A DNA stretch of 64,000 nucleotides from NCBI GenBank assembly GCA_932294295.1, contig OW028580.1, positions 32,062,136 to 32,126,135 on the forward strand. Reading direction: 5' to 3'. Source of the stretch: Alitta virens (Eukaryota > Annelida > Polychaeta > Phyllodocida > Nereididae). Shown piece by piece: positions 48,410-62,039 of this stretch. Below the pieces are notes generated by a model. It searched no databases. It worked only from the letters and a program-made list of their open reading frames with translations, and was not told the DNA's origin. How positions within the stretch are numbered: the stretch's first letter is position 1; every line of letters begins with the position of its first letter. Both the position numbers and the translations under genes were made by a program.

Positions 48410-49923
48410 GTCCCTTCATTAGATATGTGGCTCACAGCAAGAATTCTCAGAACTTTGTTACATATTTATGATGTGACTCATGGCTCAATTTAGTGATGAA
48501 ATATTCTGGCAATAATCCATGAACAAATTTACAACAGAATTTTAAATTATGCAGTGCACATAAATCCCTAATTTCAAGAATTCCATCATTTAAAAAATGG
48601 GACTGGTGTGTAATTATAAGTGTTATTTGAAATCTTGATAGCCTTTCTCTGTAACTTTGCCAAACGACCTGAAGCACCATTGTATGGATGAATTACTGAA
48701 TAAACTAAAAAATGAGGACACTGGGTGTTTGCTGGGTGTACACTTTGTTGGCTGTGTTGGATATGTAGATGACTTGACTCTTATCTGCCCTTTTGCAAAG
48801 GGACTATAAAATATGTTGCATACATGTAAAGCCTATGCATCAGAATATGGGGTTTTATGCAACCCAACTAAAAACTGTTTGTGTGTTCTTATCCAGAATT
48901 ATTGGATAGTTTACCCTGAGATGTATCTAATTGGATACAAAGTAGATACTGTATCAAACATTAAGCATCTTGGTTACCTTTCAAGTGACCTCAGTGAAGC
49001 CAATGAGAACAGAAAAAGGTTGACCTGATGACATGGAAGGACGCTTCAACTCAATGTGTCAAATTCTGCAAATGCGCCCCCTGCTCTGACAAGGAAACAT
49101 TTTTCTTCCATTGCAGTCACTTATATGGATGTGAGGCTTGGGAATTTTCTGAAAAGTGTGAGTAATCTCAACGTCATGTTGAATCAGTGTGTGAGAAAGT
49201 TCCTCATCTTATGGACTGTCCCCACTCATGGGATCTAATTTCAAAGAGGTTTCTCTCATTATTAAAGTCAATGATGATCTCAGGCAATGCCATAATTTGA
49301 TATGTGGCTCAAAACTGTGCCACATATTATATGTTAAATTGCTCATCTAAAGTGTCATATTACAAATGCAGCGAAATTGACCTTGTGACAATTCAAGCGA
49401 ATGAAAATTAAAGAGACAATTCTATTTCATTAATATTTCTCATAATGAGAGACTCTTCAATTTAAATCAACTATATATACTATATAAATAATAATTGATA
49501 TTTTCTACATTGTATCATATCAAGTACACCATTTATGTGTGTGATTAAAGATTATATATGTATATATAATTATATTTACATGCGCTTGGAATTTTAAATT
49601 ATTATCAATCATTAGAGCTAGAAAGGTTAAATTATTTTACCTCTTTGGAGTGGTAAAAAGCTTGCACAATATACTACAAATAGGCTGAAATGGAGTGATT
49701 AGAATGAACAGATTCAAATCCAGTTGATACCCATCATCAGTAGATATATACACCAGGGCCATGCCACAAAACTACCTTTGGTGAAAACTTTAATGCTCTT
49801 AATGGTGCTGTGATCTTGACAGGTGTTAAAATGCATTGTCAAAAACACAATTAGATTTAAAAAAAATTAAAAAAACGGTGGTATATTCCAACTGTGACGT
49901 TTCTCCCAGAGTGGGAAACTCAG
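48410..49923. repeat. 1,514-bp tandem duplication, copy 2
   Basis: Both ends of the unit carry GTCCC: 'catcaGTCCCttcat' on entry and 'actcagGTCCCtggg' on exit, with the junction 'actcagGTCCCttcat' between copies. That is a 5-bp microhomology at the breakpoint. Confidence 0.95.
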
Positions 49924-50105
49924 GTCCCTGGGACTCTGGGACTAAAAGTCAGAACATTATGCTCATTCCCTGACCACTACACTGCACTGGTGAAACAGTG
50001 TTTAACAGGGCGTTACTCTCACATAAGAGAATGACTATTTGGTGTAATGATCAAAGCTGTCGCTTCCTGTGCGTGAAGTTCCAAGTTTGATTTCTGGGTA
50101 TGGCT
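49900..50105. mobile_element. tRNA-like SINE heads, unit 2
   Basis: Counterpart of 30698-30870 with more of the minus-strand head preserved ('gtgtagtggtcagggaatga' as an A-box region) and a plus-strand B-box-like AAGTTTGATTTC. Confidence 0.5.
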
Positions 50106-50384
50106 GTCTTCCCTCAGAGACATTACAATAGCGTGGTTATAAAGATAAGTGGTCATCAAGTGGCTTAGCAAGTAGGAGGCTTTTAAAAATAGGTTTCGTT
50201 TTTCAAAATATCAAAAAAGCCAATAAATGTTCATTTGTCTGCCCTTCCAGACCTGTTTTATTTTTTAGCACACACATTAGAAAAGTATTGACACAATGAT
50301 TATGACTAGAATATATAGTTTAAAGAAATCATATTTAAAAATTTTTTTCACCGATAGTTTGAAACCTATGAATAGGAAATAATT

Positions 50385-53327
50385 TTATGTGTTCAAATTT
50401 TGATCATCAATTACATTGTATATTATATCATTTTCATGCTGGATGGTAGCTGCTTCATCTGTGGCGCCATCTGCCTGAGCAGTTACCATGCCAACATTTT
50501 GTGCTGTTGAAATGGGTGTGTTTTGACCAATGGCTCCATCTTGTTGTTGGAGTTGAAAAGCCTGTGCAACGGGTTGGACAAAAGTGCTCTGTGCTTGAGC
50601 TGAAGTGAACAACGTGATAATGAGCTTTAAAACAAGAACATCAATATTTGAAAGCTACATAAAGGCCTCAGGCCTATGTATTCTTGTGTATTATTTGTAC
50701 AAGGTATATGCTTTAACATTCCACTGTTGCATTTTGACATTTGAAACCCATTTAATTCACTTAACAAGTATAACAATTTACCATATAAACAATTTACCAA
50801 CAAATTTGATTATGACAATGATTACAATCCAAAGCAATACCAAGTTTCTCACCTTGTGGGTGAACGTAGCATGGGACAAATCCTCCATTGGTATATCCAA
50901 TTTGGACAGGACCAATTTGATTGGCCTGAAAAAGAAACTAGTTTAGTAATGCTACAGCTAGAAAGATAGACAGAAACAAGAAGCTCTATATCTTGTAGAG
51001 TTGACTACGGAAATGCGTTTTCCACTAATTGTTTCTTTTTTTTCTTTAAATTATAATTTTTCTGTTACAGCTTACTGACAGGTAACCTCCCAAAACTGTC
51101 AAATTAGTATATGTGAAGTATTCCAGCGAAATGAATATTGTTGAATTATGTTTTATGGCACTGTATTTTATTGTGTTGTGTTGTATTGTATTGTATTGTA
51201 TTGTTCTGTAGAGTACCTGAATGGTGGGTTTGTTGCAGCATCCTTGACAGCACAGAATTGACTGAATCAGGGCAAAATTAATTTCGCCAATTCCAAACAA
51301 GATGAAGAAGGATGACGTGATGATGTGTGGAGTCTGTAACATCAAACCAATTTAGTTATTACCCATTTAAAAAAAAAACACTCACAAATGGCAAATTGAC
51401 TCCAATAAGGAACAGTTATATTGATAAGTAAGTTAATGATAAAATAAGTGCATTAAGTTAATTTAAGTGAAGAAAGAAAGTATTGTTGGTTCAGGAGCAC
51501 AACAAAAGTTTAACGAAAACAATTGGTAAGTCTAATATATTTTGTAGATATACATATGATTACTCATGATATGAATACTTATGATATGAAAAAAAAACCT
51601 GTGTCAAATAGTACATTATAAACATTTGTACTTGATCATCCCAGGAGATAATTGTTCTTCACACCAATTACTGATACATATTGTATAATATTGAATAGAA
51701 TGAATACTTTACATGCATATGCATGCATATGCATGGTATGAGTTATTCAAACACCATTGTTTGGTTAAATTAATCTAATGCAAATCAGATGGTCACATCT
51801 TCTTTAATTTCCCCAGCAAGTTTGGCCTAAAACAGAGACATGTAATTTGGCGTTTATCATGCATATTCAGTGACATGAACCTCATTGTAGTAGTAACAGC
51901 CATAGTAGGGATAATAATAATCGCAGCCAACAGCTATGCCCAGTGACCCCTGGACGAGAATGCCGACCACACAGAGACAGGAGAAGATCGACATCACCAT
52001 GGTCGTGACCACCTAAAAGATTGAAATAGACCTTAAAAAATAGCTGCAGATAATGTATAAATTTTTTCTAAAATAAACCCACTCCTGGGCACAGTAATCT
52101 GGTAATAAAAGCCTCCATTCTCACAAACACTAAGAAAATTGTGTCTGCAAATTTAATTGATCTTCACACCAATTACTGAACCATTGATTCAGATTTATTC
52201 TATATCTATTAACATCATCTGAACTGGAAAAGTTAATTAGCATATAAAAAATGATCAGCCAGAAAAGGATGTTGAAGGAAAGCTAAATTTATACACATAC
52301 TGTGCAGTGGGATGGACTGCTACCAGCTCCAATGCCAAAAGCTCCAGCAATAATTATCTAAAAAAGAGAGCAAAATATCAGGTTTGGTGAATATAAACCA
52401 TCAAAAATGATTTTAAAAAGAGCAACTAATAAGAACATGAAAAATAAAATAAAATTTAAAAAATACTCACAAATGGTGCTGCCCACCATCCAGAGCTTAC
52501 GAGCCACATGTTATTATAATCAACAACTGCAATTCCAATATTCAGGCCAATCAGGAAAACTGCCATGACGATCTGCATAGCACCCATGACTTTGGATGCT
52601 CCACGCTTGTAGTTCGCATAGGCGCTGGAAGGGGTCTGAAAATGAAATGGTTTTGCTATATCCTAGATAGCATTCAAAATCGGGCCAGCGTCGCTTTAAT
52701 ATCGGCCGCTGTCATTACAACATCATTTTGACATCACTGACATCAAGCCAACATTGAAACGATTTGGAATACTATCAGGGATCTCCCATTTTAATTTCTG
52801 ATGCTTCTCTTTGACCATGACATATTTCCACAATGGCAAAACGTTACCCTTGAAAAAGATGGGAAACTCAGTTGATACGGAGCGGAGTTTTTATGTGTTA
52901 GAATGTTGGGGTGACTTATTAGTAAATATTTCTGTCCATTACTTTGCTGATCCAAGCTCTTCATGATGAAATATGACCCCCAAAAACAAGTGGACATTTT
53001 TTATGGATCCTACTGTAGGCATTGTAGAATCGTGGAGACAATGCTATTGTCTTCCTGGTAGGCTAATTATTGTAAGAGTGCACGCTGTTGTTATTTTACC
53101 TTCACTTAAATACACTTTAAACTGTATAATGATTATTTCCAAATTCTCACAAAGAGAAATGCTTTAAAAGTAAATGTATTAGATCAACAAACCGCGATCT
53201 GCATGGGTGCTGACATAACAACATACTGTTGGCGCTGTTGTGGATTTGCAACAACATTTTGTTGCATGGGTTGGTGCAGGCCGGCCCCTCCATTGATATA
53301 AACAAACTGGCCTGTTGGTTGTTGCAT
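50385..53327 (-). CDS. MS4A/CD20-like four-transmembrane protein, gene B
   Basis: Coding exons in transcript order: 53327-53193, 52635-52471, 52357-52301, 52012-51881, 51333-51217, 50925-50853, 50599-50385; 894 nt, 297 residues. Every splice site of gene A is conserved. Differences: one residue fewer in exon 1 and one in exon 4, TPSSAYANYKRGASKVMG at TM1, and a different C terminus. Where gene A ends PPPYSKGQETGY, gene B runs AATIQHENDIIYNVIDDQNL then NT, because 81 nt holding PPPY and the stop (31165-31245 in gene A) are missing and translation enters former 3' UTR. Four TM segments are intact and no frame is broken, so it is probably functional. The new tail contains IIYNVI (285-290), an ITIM/YxxPhi-like match. 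Poly(A) signal AATAAA at 50262-50257. Confidence 0.85.
51157..51206. repeat. Short (TATTG)n microsatellite beside gene B exon 5 donor
   Basis: About nine units, against about 36 at the same place in gene A. Confidence 0.85.
52662..52781. mobile_element. Palindromic MITE, copy j
   Basis: Same insertion as copy i, in intron 1 of gene B: CTAGATAGCATTCAAAATCG to ACGATTTGGAATACTATCAG. Confidence 0.85.
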
Positions 53328-53329
53328 TC

Positions 53330-55790
53330 TGAAACTGAATACAACAATCACCATTAATATATGACCAGTGGCAGACTTAATGATGAGGTGATAACGTGTC
53401 ATGTCCACTCCATGGGGTATTTCACTTGCTTTAGTATAGACCCCCAATAGAATATTCAATTTAACATCAATTTTGAACTTTGCAGATGCCTTAACCATTA
53501 GGCCACCCAGCTCAGCTGAGTTTGCATTCAAGAAAATTATAATAAGAAAAGTAAAAAGAAAAATAAGTTATAATTTCGTAATATAGTATTAAATCATGAA
53601 CACAAAGAAAGTGTTCTATTACAGATTATTCAAATATATTTAAAAACAGAATAACAACATTCAGAAACTTAATCATCCTTAGTCAGAACCAGACTCAGAC
53701 CCAGACATCAATTATTTTGCAAGAGCTTGGAGGCCTTTCCAAGGATTTACAAGCCGCAGCTGAAAGGCCACCAATTACATTATACATTAAGTAATAAAGA
53801 ATACAAAACTGTCAGAGCAACAGAAAAGAGAAAATATGTGAAAGACAGAAACATTTATAGAAAGAAAAGATATATAAACAAAAGTAATAAAGCACATTTT
53901 ATTTGGATAGTTCACATAGCAACGGATGAAATTGGTGCAAGAACAAGTTGATGAAAATAGAATGAAATAAAACAAAGTTAGTTTCATTGATTATGCGACC
54001 AAATTTTGCAGTTTGGAATATTGCAGTCAATATCATAAATATTTATAAAATGATTCTTTACATATATATTTCATATCTTATAAAACAATGGAAAAATATA
54101 TTTGTCCTAATTAAATCATTCGTATCGTTAAAAATTGAAGGAATTCTATGCTTAGCAAAGTCATGTTTCACAAGATATAAAGGCACAATCTGTTGGTTCC
54201 TATACCTGGTTGCATACCTGGTCTGAAGCTGCTCCATTGAGAAAACAGCTGATGACAAGGATTCAGGAAGTAATGAATTAAAAAGCTTATTATATATAAC
54301 ATATCTTGTAGTCATGAAGTGTGCATAGGTCTTCAGTTTAAGCTTACCTACTAACTTTTTAGTTGTTTCTCTAATATACTCTGTTCCGTCCGTCCAATTT
54401 CTCATGAAATTTAAGTCACCCAGTCAAACTACCATGGTCTCAGCAGGCACTTGAACGTTTTATCGACGTTGATATTTCACCAGATACATTTATGGACGTT
54501 TATAAATCAAATTAAAATGCCTAGTCAATGTCTAGTTAACCACAAACATTGCTTCCACATTAGAAGTTCAGTATTTCCAGCATGGACATACTTAGCCATG
54601 TGTCCAGCATTAATAAATTCTATTCAATTAATTTCCTTCGGATTATTTTTTCCTGACATGTCCTCTTAGATGCTCCGTAATTTCCAACCAGAAAAAAAAA
54701 CAAAACATCTGCAGTACTTGGTCAAATGATCAGCCTTAAGTTAATTGTTATTTTTATTGATTGAATGTTTAAACAAGGCTCAGGAAAACAGGTGTTGTTT
54801 AATTTTACGTTGGTGTATACCTGACATATGGAGAAAATGTTTTAAAGTGTTTATTGAACGTCTGGTATAATACTTCGATAGCTGTCAGGGTCTCATACCC
54901 ATGGAATCACATGAGAAATTTCTTCTTTTTTTTTAACTGTGAACGAATTGCGTAGTCTCAAATTCCATTCAAAAGTCATTTTTATCGTAAGTGCACTCCA
55001 CTTTAGCACTATAGTATCAAGAGTCACATTAATCTTATCTGCAGCAGTGACTCATAAATTAACATAGGATGCACGACAGCAAACCCTCCGTGAATACCTA
55101 CATAGTACACAAGCATCTCAAAACTGTTTCTGCATGAACGTCTTGTACTTAATTCATGAATCCTCTTTAACGAATGTAGTTTAGTACCTACAGATTTTAC
55201 TATCTTTTGTCACAATTTGACAATGCCTAATGAAATCCAAATCAATTGGATGCCTGCAGGGCAAACTCAGATGGTGTTTCTGACAGCTGTGTGAGATGTT
55301 TTTTGAGCTTCTGTGATAATTATATCAGAAATCCATTTACTAATATCAGGGTCAGGCATTAGTACATGGATTACCTTTGGGGTACAAGTCAATTATTTCT
55401 TCAGGAGTAATCAGAACTTTACACAAAGAAGTTTCGTTAATATTGTAGACATAGTAAGACATATGAAATAGACATGTAATAAATTGTGATAATGAAATAC
55501 TATATTGGGCTTACGTTAGTAATGAATATTATCCTTGAATTAAACATCAACCTGATACTTATAAACAGATAAGTTGCAAATTCAATGCCAAGGAAATATA
55601 ATACAATTCGGAATACAGATACTTACTAATATTTGTTAAATAGAAGATCAAAAGCAAAAAAAAAGTTATAACACAAATTGCAATCTCACTCTGTCACTGA
55701 TTAATGACTGACATGACATAAACAATACTAGTTGATAACCATAAGAAAATTGTATCTAGACATGGAATTTGCAACTGATAAGTATATAAA
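53330..55790. other. 5' flank or first intron of gene B, non-coding
   Basis: Aligns with 34410-36630. Contains a lineage-specific piece at about 53660-54060 and frames with no counterpart in unit 1; no exon recognised. Confidence 0.4.
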
Positions 55791-56250
55791 TAAAAATTTT
55801 GAAAAATTGCAGTTTGATGTTTATTTAAAGGATAATATATTACGGAATTTCCCAGCATGGTATAATCTGGTCTTTTCTGGGAAAATCTCTACCACTCACA
55901 CAACTAAAAGAACAAGAAAATTATTTAAAAAAAATAAAATTTCCATTATTTGTCATGGGGAGCGGGGGCCCATAGACAGGGTCTGACCCCGGGCCCCAAT
56001 CAGTCTAAATCCGGCACTGGCTGGAAACAACTTGGCGTTACGATCAGCAATACATGAAAAGATGAACAAATATATGCAATCATTACATGCAATACAAGTA
56101 ATATCGTGATAAAAAAAGTAATGATATGATGTGCATAAAATGGTGTGGATTTCGTAATGCTAGTCAGAGGCTCGACAAATCCACTTGTTATGCAATAAAG
56201 TTCCACTATGACCAGTTCAAATATGAAAAAATGTATGCATTTTCAAAGTG
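55790..56250. other. Unit 2-specific insertion, unclassified
   Basis: No match at the corresponding place in unit 1, which holds the ACGT-rich TIR element instead. It includes a GC-rich patch 'gggagcgggggcccatagac' and 'gaccccgggccccaatcag' (55957-56003) that looks like part of a mobile element. Nature unknown. Confidence 0.35.
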
Positions 56251-58730
56251 GTAATGCAGTGATAGCATTACCAATTTTTAGGAAGCAGAAGTTGAAATAG
56301 CCGATTCATTGCATGAAAATGATGATTGTGTACAAATAACAGCATGTTAAGGTTATTAATAATGCACACATTATTTTTCAGCATAGAAGAGATAATCCCA
56401 CGAAAAATAAAAAGACTGCTGCATGGCCCTCATTCGGCGAATTAGGACGCAAATGAGGATGCCTGCTTGGTAACCCTAGCTCCTGCCCAGTTTGTTCGTG
56501 GAGGGTTTTTGCAATGCTAGAGGAGACGAGGGCAAGATGAACCAAGTGACAGCATGTCACCATGGCAACTGGTATCATGTATATCTACAAGGGAAAAAAC
56601 CTAAATGTGTGTCTTTTTCTTGTAAGAATCACAAATGAAAATGAAGGAAAATTTCAGAAAATACTCCAAACAACATAGATAAAATTACACATGTTACTGT
56701 TGCATCTCTGAATGACACACAAATTCATATGAATATCACTGAGCCATATATGACAGAAGATGAAACAGGGAGTAATAAACCTGTTATATTTTACTTTTCA
56801 CAATGGTTCCTGTTACAAGCTTGTAAACCATTATCCTAAATGTCCCAAGTGATAAATTTGTTAAATTGTTGTCACATTTGCATATTCCTGTTATTGACTA
56901 GTCACTCATTATCCCAGGTACTAAATATCAAATGTGATTTATGAAAAAATTGGCCATTTTAACCAAAATAGCTCATGCAATCTGCTTAATTGTTGTTTGA
57001 TATGGAATAAATGTAAAAAATAATAAAATAAGAAGACAAAACCAGCTGATGTTATTAATTTGGTTAGGTAAAATGAGAGTGTTTCATCTTGCCTCATACT
57101 CCCATGCAGTTACATGTCAGGGCAATCTTGCTTACACTGTTCCTTAGATGGAACACGAATACATAATATTTTATATTTATATAACTAGATACTTGTATTG
57201 CTTTAGGTATAAAAGACTATTATTTTTATTTTTATAGACCAGCACATACACCAACATCTTGCAGATAAATATACTAACAATGTAGGCTTTTAAATATACA
57301 TGTAAAAGAAATTAAGTGTTTCATCTTTCCCTCATCTCCCCTATACTACAACTGAGTCAGTGTTTGGAAATATGTTCTTAAGTACATAATCAGTGTGATA
57401 AATTCCTCATAACCTAAGCCATTATTTTAAAGTCAACATGTTCTTTTCTTAATTCCATAATTATATTTACCAGGTATCAGCCAACCTACTTATGGCCTAA
57501 CATGAATTTGCAAAAGTGACTACTCACAGGGATATGAAACCTTTTTGACAAAATCTTTGCCACAAATGGCAAGGAGTAAAAACAAAGAAGACAGAAGTGG
57601 TCGCAACAATTCAAATCCCAACTTTTGAGAAGATAAAAACACTGCTGGGAAATGAATTGAATTTTGCCCTACTCTCTATTTATTTTCCGCTGATTCTTTT
57701 TTACCATAACAAAATTATTGGCCATTCTGATGACAGAACTCATCCTTGCAAAGATAGGAAACTTTAAGTTTAAATTTGTACAGAGAGGAGCTTTTATTGG
57801 TTAGAAAGTCTGGCTTTGACATTTTTGGTGACATTTATATGTGTTTTGTGCTTCACCGTGACATATACAGTATGCTTCTCCGTGACATATACAGTATGAC
57901 TCATATGGACATGGAATAGTCCATGTATCGCCGACTTTCACGGAGACACAGAATTTCATGTATTATAACGGGACATTGCGCTTACCTTCTTGGACTTTTG
58001 CCGATCTGTGGGGACTGTCGGGAATTTACCCCAGATTTTATTTTATCCCTTTTAACTCCTTCAAAACCTTGGTCCCTTTAAGAACAGGTGTTAGATATCA
58101 TATATATATCATCAGTGTTTAATAGCCAGAGGGGGTTGAAACTGATACTCCTGCAACCCTGTCATCTCATCCCTTGATTGTTCATAGTAAGATCAAAGGG
58201 TGCTGTTTCTACTAGTCTTGAGTCACAACAATCATTTTTCTTCCTTTTCATTTGATGTGGGTGACACTATTTGTATTGGGTAGCTATCATCTTCAGGATT
58301 GAGAACATTTAAATTTCATTGCAATGTGATTAGTAGATCCTGAGATATCTATATTCTCAGTGCATTTAACCACCATGTCCCGCCTCGATCCACTGCAAGC
58401 CGACACCCGACGAAAATTAATTTTAGTAAATTAGTCAGGAATTTCTATCAGTTTTGTGGGGCCTCTCCCCACGTTTCGGGGTGTTATGCCGTGATATCGG
58501 CGAAATATGGACAAATCCATTTGAGTGAAAAAAGCAGACATGTATCTTGGTTTAGTTTAAACAATACTTCATAGTAATGACAAACTCCACCACCTGGTTA
58601 CAGATAGGTTATTGTGCCTAAATCAGACTTAGGTCAATTGGATACAATGGTAGGTAACACCTCATTGAGCAAATTTGGATTGCACATTGCTATGCTTAAT
58701 AAATTACATTACATAAAACAATGTAGACAC
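56250..58730. other. Unit 2 non-coding block conserved with unit 1
   Basis: Aligns with 37264-39550 apart from the LINE insertion missing here and an extra block at about 57850-58550 ('cgtgacatatacagtatg' repeated twice, then GC-richer sequence) absent from unit 1. No gene seen. Confidence 0.4.
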
Positions 58731-58734
58731 TCAC

Positions 58735-58790
58735 CTTGTTATTGTTGACCAGACAGGTGTAGAGGAATTGTCTGATTTTGCTTATCAGTC
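58735..58790 (-). other. Candidate 5' noncoding exon of gene B
   Basis: Minus-strand ACAATAACAAG|GTGAGTGT donor and preceding sequence conserved with 39559-39615 in unit 1. Confidence 0.4.
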
Positions 58791-61087
58791 CTGATGGCAA
58801 CATCTCAATTGTGTGTTATTTTTTCTTAGGCAAATATTATGATAAGACTATTCTATGCAAATCATCTTACTGTCAACAACGTTAAAAAATAGGCTGCGCT
58901 GCAGCTAAACCCTCAGCAAATCCCACATGTGTTCGTCCGACAGGCAGGAGGGCGGGCGTCATACTTTCTTTTCCAGAGCACTCTAACACACACTTTCGTT
59001 TCTAGAGCTGAACTCTAACACTAATAATGCTGTGAGAGCATTGGGCATTTGAATGTGGCCTAGCCAACTAGTTCAGTGCACGAGGGCGGTACCTTCTTGT
59101 TATGTCTTGACAACGCCAAGTGCGGTCTTGCTCGTCCTTGTCCATACGTAATTCACTCACCGAGCATTTCAAGGATGCTTTTTAAATCATCCATGACCAT
59201 ACATGGAGAGAGCAAAAATATTTAAATATGTTTAAAACTTTGGCGGACGTTCTACGAGTGCATTTTTTTATATTAGTTACGTAACTCGCTCAGGGGTCAG
59301 TTGGCGAGCTGTCTACGTACGTTCTACATATGTTCTGCATACATTCTACATATGTGCGTGGCCATCCTTGGCCATACGTAGCCACTGTCGATCCGTATAT
59401 ACTCGCCATCCGCTCACGACCACTCGTAGAACGCCCGGCCGTCGTCTTCCGTGCCAATACTTGCCCATCCTTGAACCACTCAAATGGGCGATCTACCACT
59501 GCCTCATGGATGCCTCATGTATGCCTCACGGATGCTTGGCGATGGACGATCGTTTGATGGATTTCCGGCGAAGGATCTACGACTGCTCACGTATGCTCAT
59601 CAAGAATTTATACATGATTAACAGAGCCTCAAGTGAGGAAGTATAGACCATTTTTTTTTATCCTTGACAGTGTGAACGTCCCTTTAGAGTCAAATCATGA
59701 CATCATACATGCAGTTAATTTAATTTAAAATGGCCTGTCAAATTGAACTTAGATATTGAACTTAGAACTTCTGCTATATGGTGCTACCTGCCACTAAATG
59801 GAACTGTTTGGCTTAAAGGTTGAGACTACACACAGATTTATGATATATTGGAAAGGTCAGTTCTCATGTAACCTCGTGTCCGGCAATACCCAAATGTGGA
59901 GAAAAAGTAACAGAGCCTACAGGGGGCACTACCACCATAGCATATGAAAAGACAATAATATGACATCACCACTTAATTGTTACATTTTGACGTTACAATA
60001 TATATGACGTCTTGAAACAAACTTATCTGCTACGGTGTCAGTGACCACTTGTGGTTGTTTTGCTTCCCATACATGTCATATTTTGTTTCAGTAATTCCTA
60101 CAAAGGATATATGAGAACTGGCCAGCCCTATATGTTAAATTTCTTACATTTACGAAGGTTTATATTTATTCAATAGTGGTAGCTGTACTACAAGCTAGCA
60201 GAAGTGGCTGGCTTTAGCCTATAGAGCTACATCCAGAAATATTTAGGTCACTACAGCTGTCTTTAGTCAACCATATTTTACGGACATAACTGTACCTAAC
60301 CACTGAATTAGTTAAAATGTAGCAAGAGAAGTCAACTGCATGATAAACAAGCAAGCAAAAGTCTCTTTAATCATATGCTGCGCTGCATCTAAACCCTCAC
60401 CGAATCCCACCTTAAAATTGTTAAGTGTTCGTCCGACAGGCAGGAGGGCTGGTGTTACACTTTCATTTCCAGAGCAGAACTCTAACACACACTTTCGTTT
60501 CAAAAGCTGAACTCTAACACTAATGCACTGACCCTAATGAAATTTCGTTCACTGAGGGTTAAAAAAGTGACCTGTATTAGACTTGTGTTATTATGGTCAA
60601 TAATAGATTCTGCTAAACAAAGTTTTGTATGTTCAGGAAACAATCTACTCAAAATGATATAAATGACCTTTAGATATAAATATAAAACAAAAGAAACCCT
60701 TCACTGGGTTGGATTTGTACCCTAGCACCCCCAACCCTATCCAACAGACCAATGCTGTAGACCACTCAGCAACTGCAGCAGGCTATATACAGGTCAACTT
60801 TTCTGGAAGTAGAAGCTGCTTGCTCTGAGTGTATGTAGGTCACGTGCTGAATCAACTGGAAGAGCCATGTTATTCTGAAGTAAAATTCCATAGTTACCAT
60901 GCCATTCAATAATGTTGAAAACATTAATTTTGCATTTTTAATGTGGTAACTAAGGATATTTTGCAAAAAATTTTAAACCGTGATCATAGAGCTTACTTCC
61001 CCAAGTAGAGTCATTCCTAATATGGTCATGCTCAAAAGGCGATAAAAAAACTTCACCCCATGTTACAAATTGATTTTAATTTGGATT

Positions 61088-61253
61088 TTAGTAGTGGTGG
61101 TGGTGGTGGATTAGGGTTTTACGGCCTGTATTTCTGCACCTGATGGGCTAATTAGGACAGGTAGAGACCATGGCAATGAGCTGACGGATGAAACAGCCAT
61201 CCAACATAGGCTCGACCGGGAGTTGAACCCGGGACCCTATAGCACCAAATGTT
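61088..61253 (-). mobile_element. tRNA-derived SINE, head truncated (second copy 63869-64000)
   Basis: Body shared with 898-1075. On the minus strand the B box GGTTCAACTCCC is better preserved than in the other copies; the A box end is lost ('ccctatagcacc'). Confidence 0.7.
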
Positions 61254-61936
61254 TGATGTGTGCTTGACTTAATTTACTTGTCTGCCATTTCCTTTTAGGG
61301 ACTCCGTAGATTCCTGAGTCATCAATAATATAAAAAGCAATAGAGAAAAACACATGAAGCCATTACAATAGCTCAAGAAGTTTGCACTGGAGCATCATAA
61401 ACACATAAAAACATACATGCAAGGAAGAGATGGGACGATAAGCTCATTTAGAGAGATTTTTTTAGGAACCCAGCAAAAAAATAATATCTGTATTATCTGA
61501 AGCCAAACATGAAATATTTACTAACTTAAATGCTTAGTCATGATATAGCATGTGTATATAATTTGCAAGAGACTAACTAAAAGGTTCAGGGATCATTTCT
61601 TTATACTTGGTTTTTTAATTGGTTTCTATAAGCATTTTCCTAGATACCCTTTCCATAACAGTTGGTTCACGTAAAGCGCTTGCTGTTGCTCATCATTTAC
61701 ATAGAAATTGTTGAAAAGATTCAGTGAACCATATCCATTAATGCATAGGATCATGAGTCATTGTAAGTCATCATGGAAATCATGGCTGATTATATCTTCA
61801 AGTAAAAAATTTGTAATGTCATCATATGAACAACTAGCACTTTTCGCGAACCAACTGTAATTTAATGAAAAGATGATGTCAAAAAGTCCATCATGTTAAT
61901 CTCAGCCATAAAATGATATTTCGTAGTGAATACAGG

Positions 61937-61969
<33 letters not shown>
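61937..61969. repeat. (TAGA)n microsatellite
   Basis: About eight units, again directly joined to the 'gcagccctctaaggcaag' SINE-like sequence at 61979. Confidence 0.9.
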
Positions 61970-61970
<1 letters not shown>

Positions 61971-62039
61971 TCAAAATTGCAGCCCTCTAAGGCAAGTCAT
62001 AGCCCCTATTGATGGTTGATTGATGATATATGCATATGA

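Larger units (their letters stand above)
44387..61890. repeat. Segmental duplication, unit 2
   Basis: Partner of 24443-43000. Lacks the GT61 block (about 2.2 kb), the 38.2-kb LINE, the pogo-like and hairpin MITEs and MITE copy h. Has its own LINE 3' end (45776-46130) and two internal tandem duplications. It contains MS4A-like gene B. Confidence 0.85.
59259..62039. repeat. 2,781-bp tandem duplication, copy 1
   Basis: Repeated from 62040 without any difference that I noticed. Contains most of an ACGT-rich TIR element, a 'CAGTTAGTTTC' family MITE, and the SINE head at 61088-61253. Copy 1 ends in a TAGA microsatellite (61937-61969) and the 'gcagccctctaaggcaag' SINE-like piece. Confidence 0.95.
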
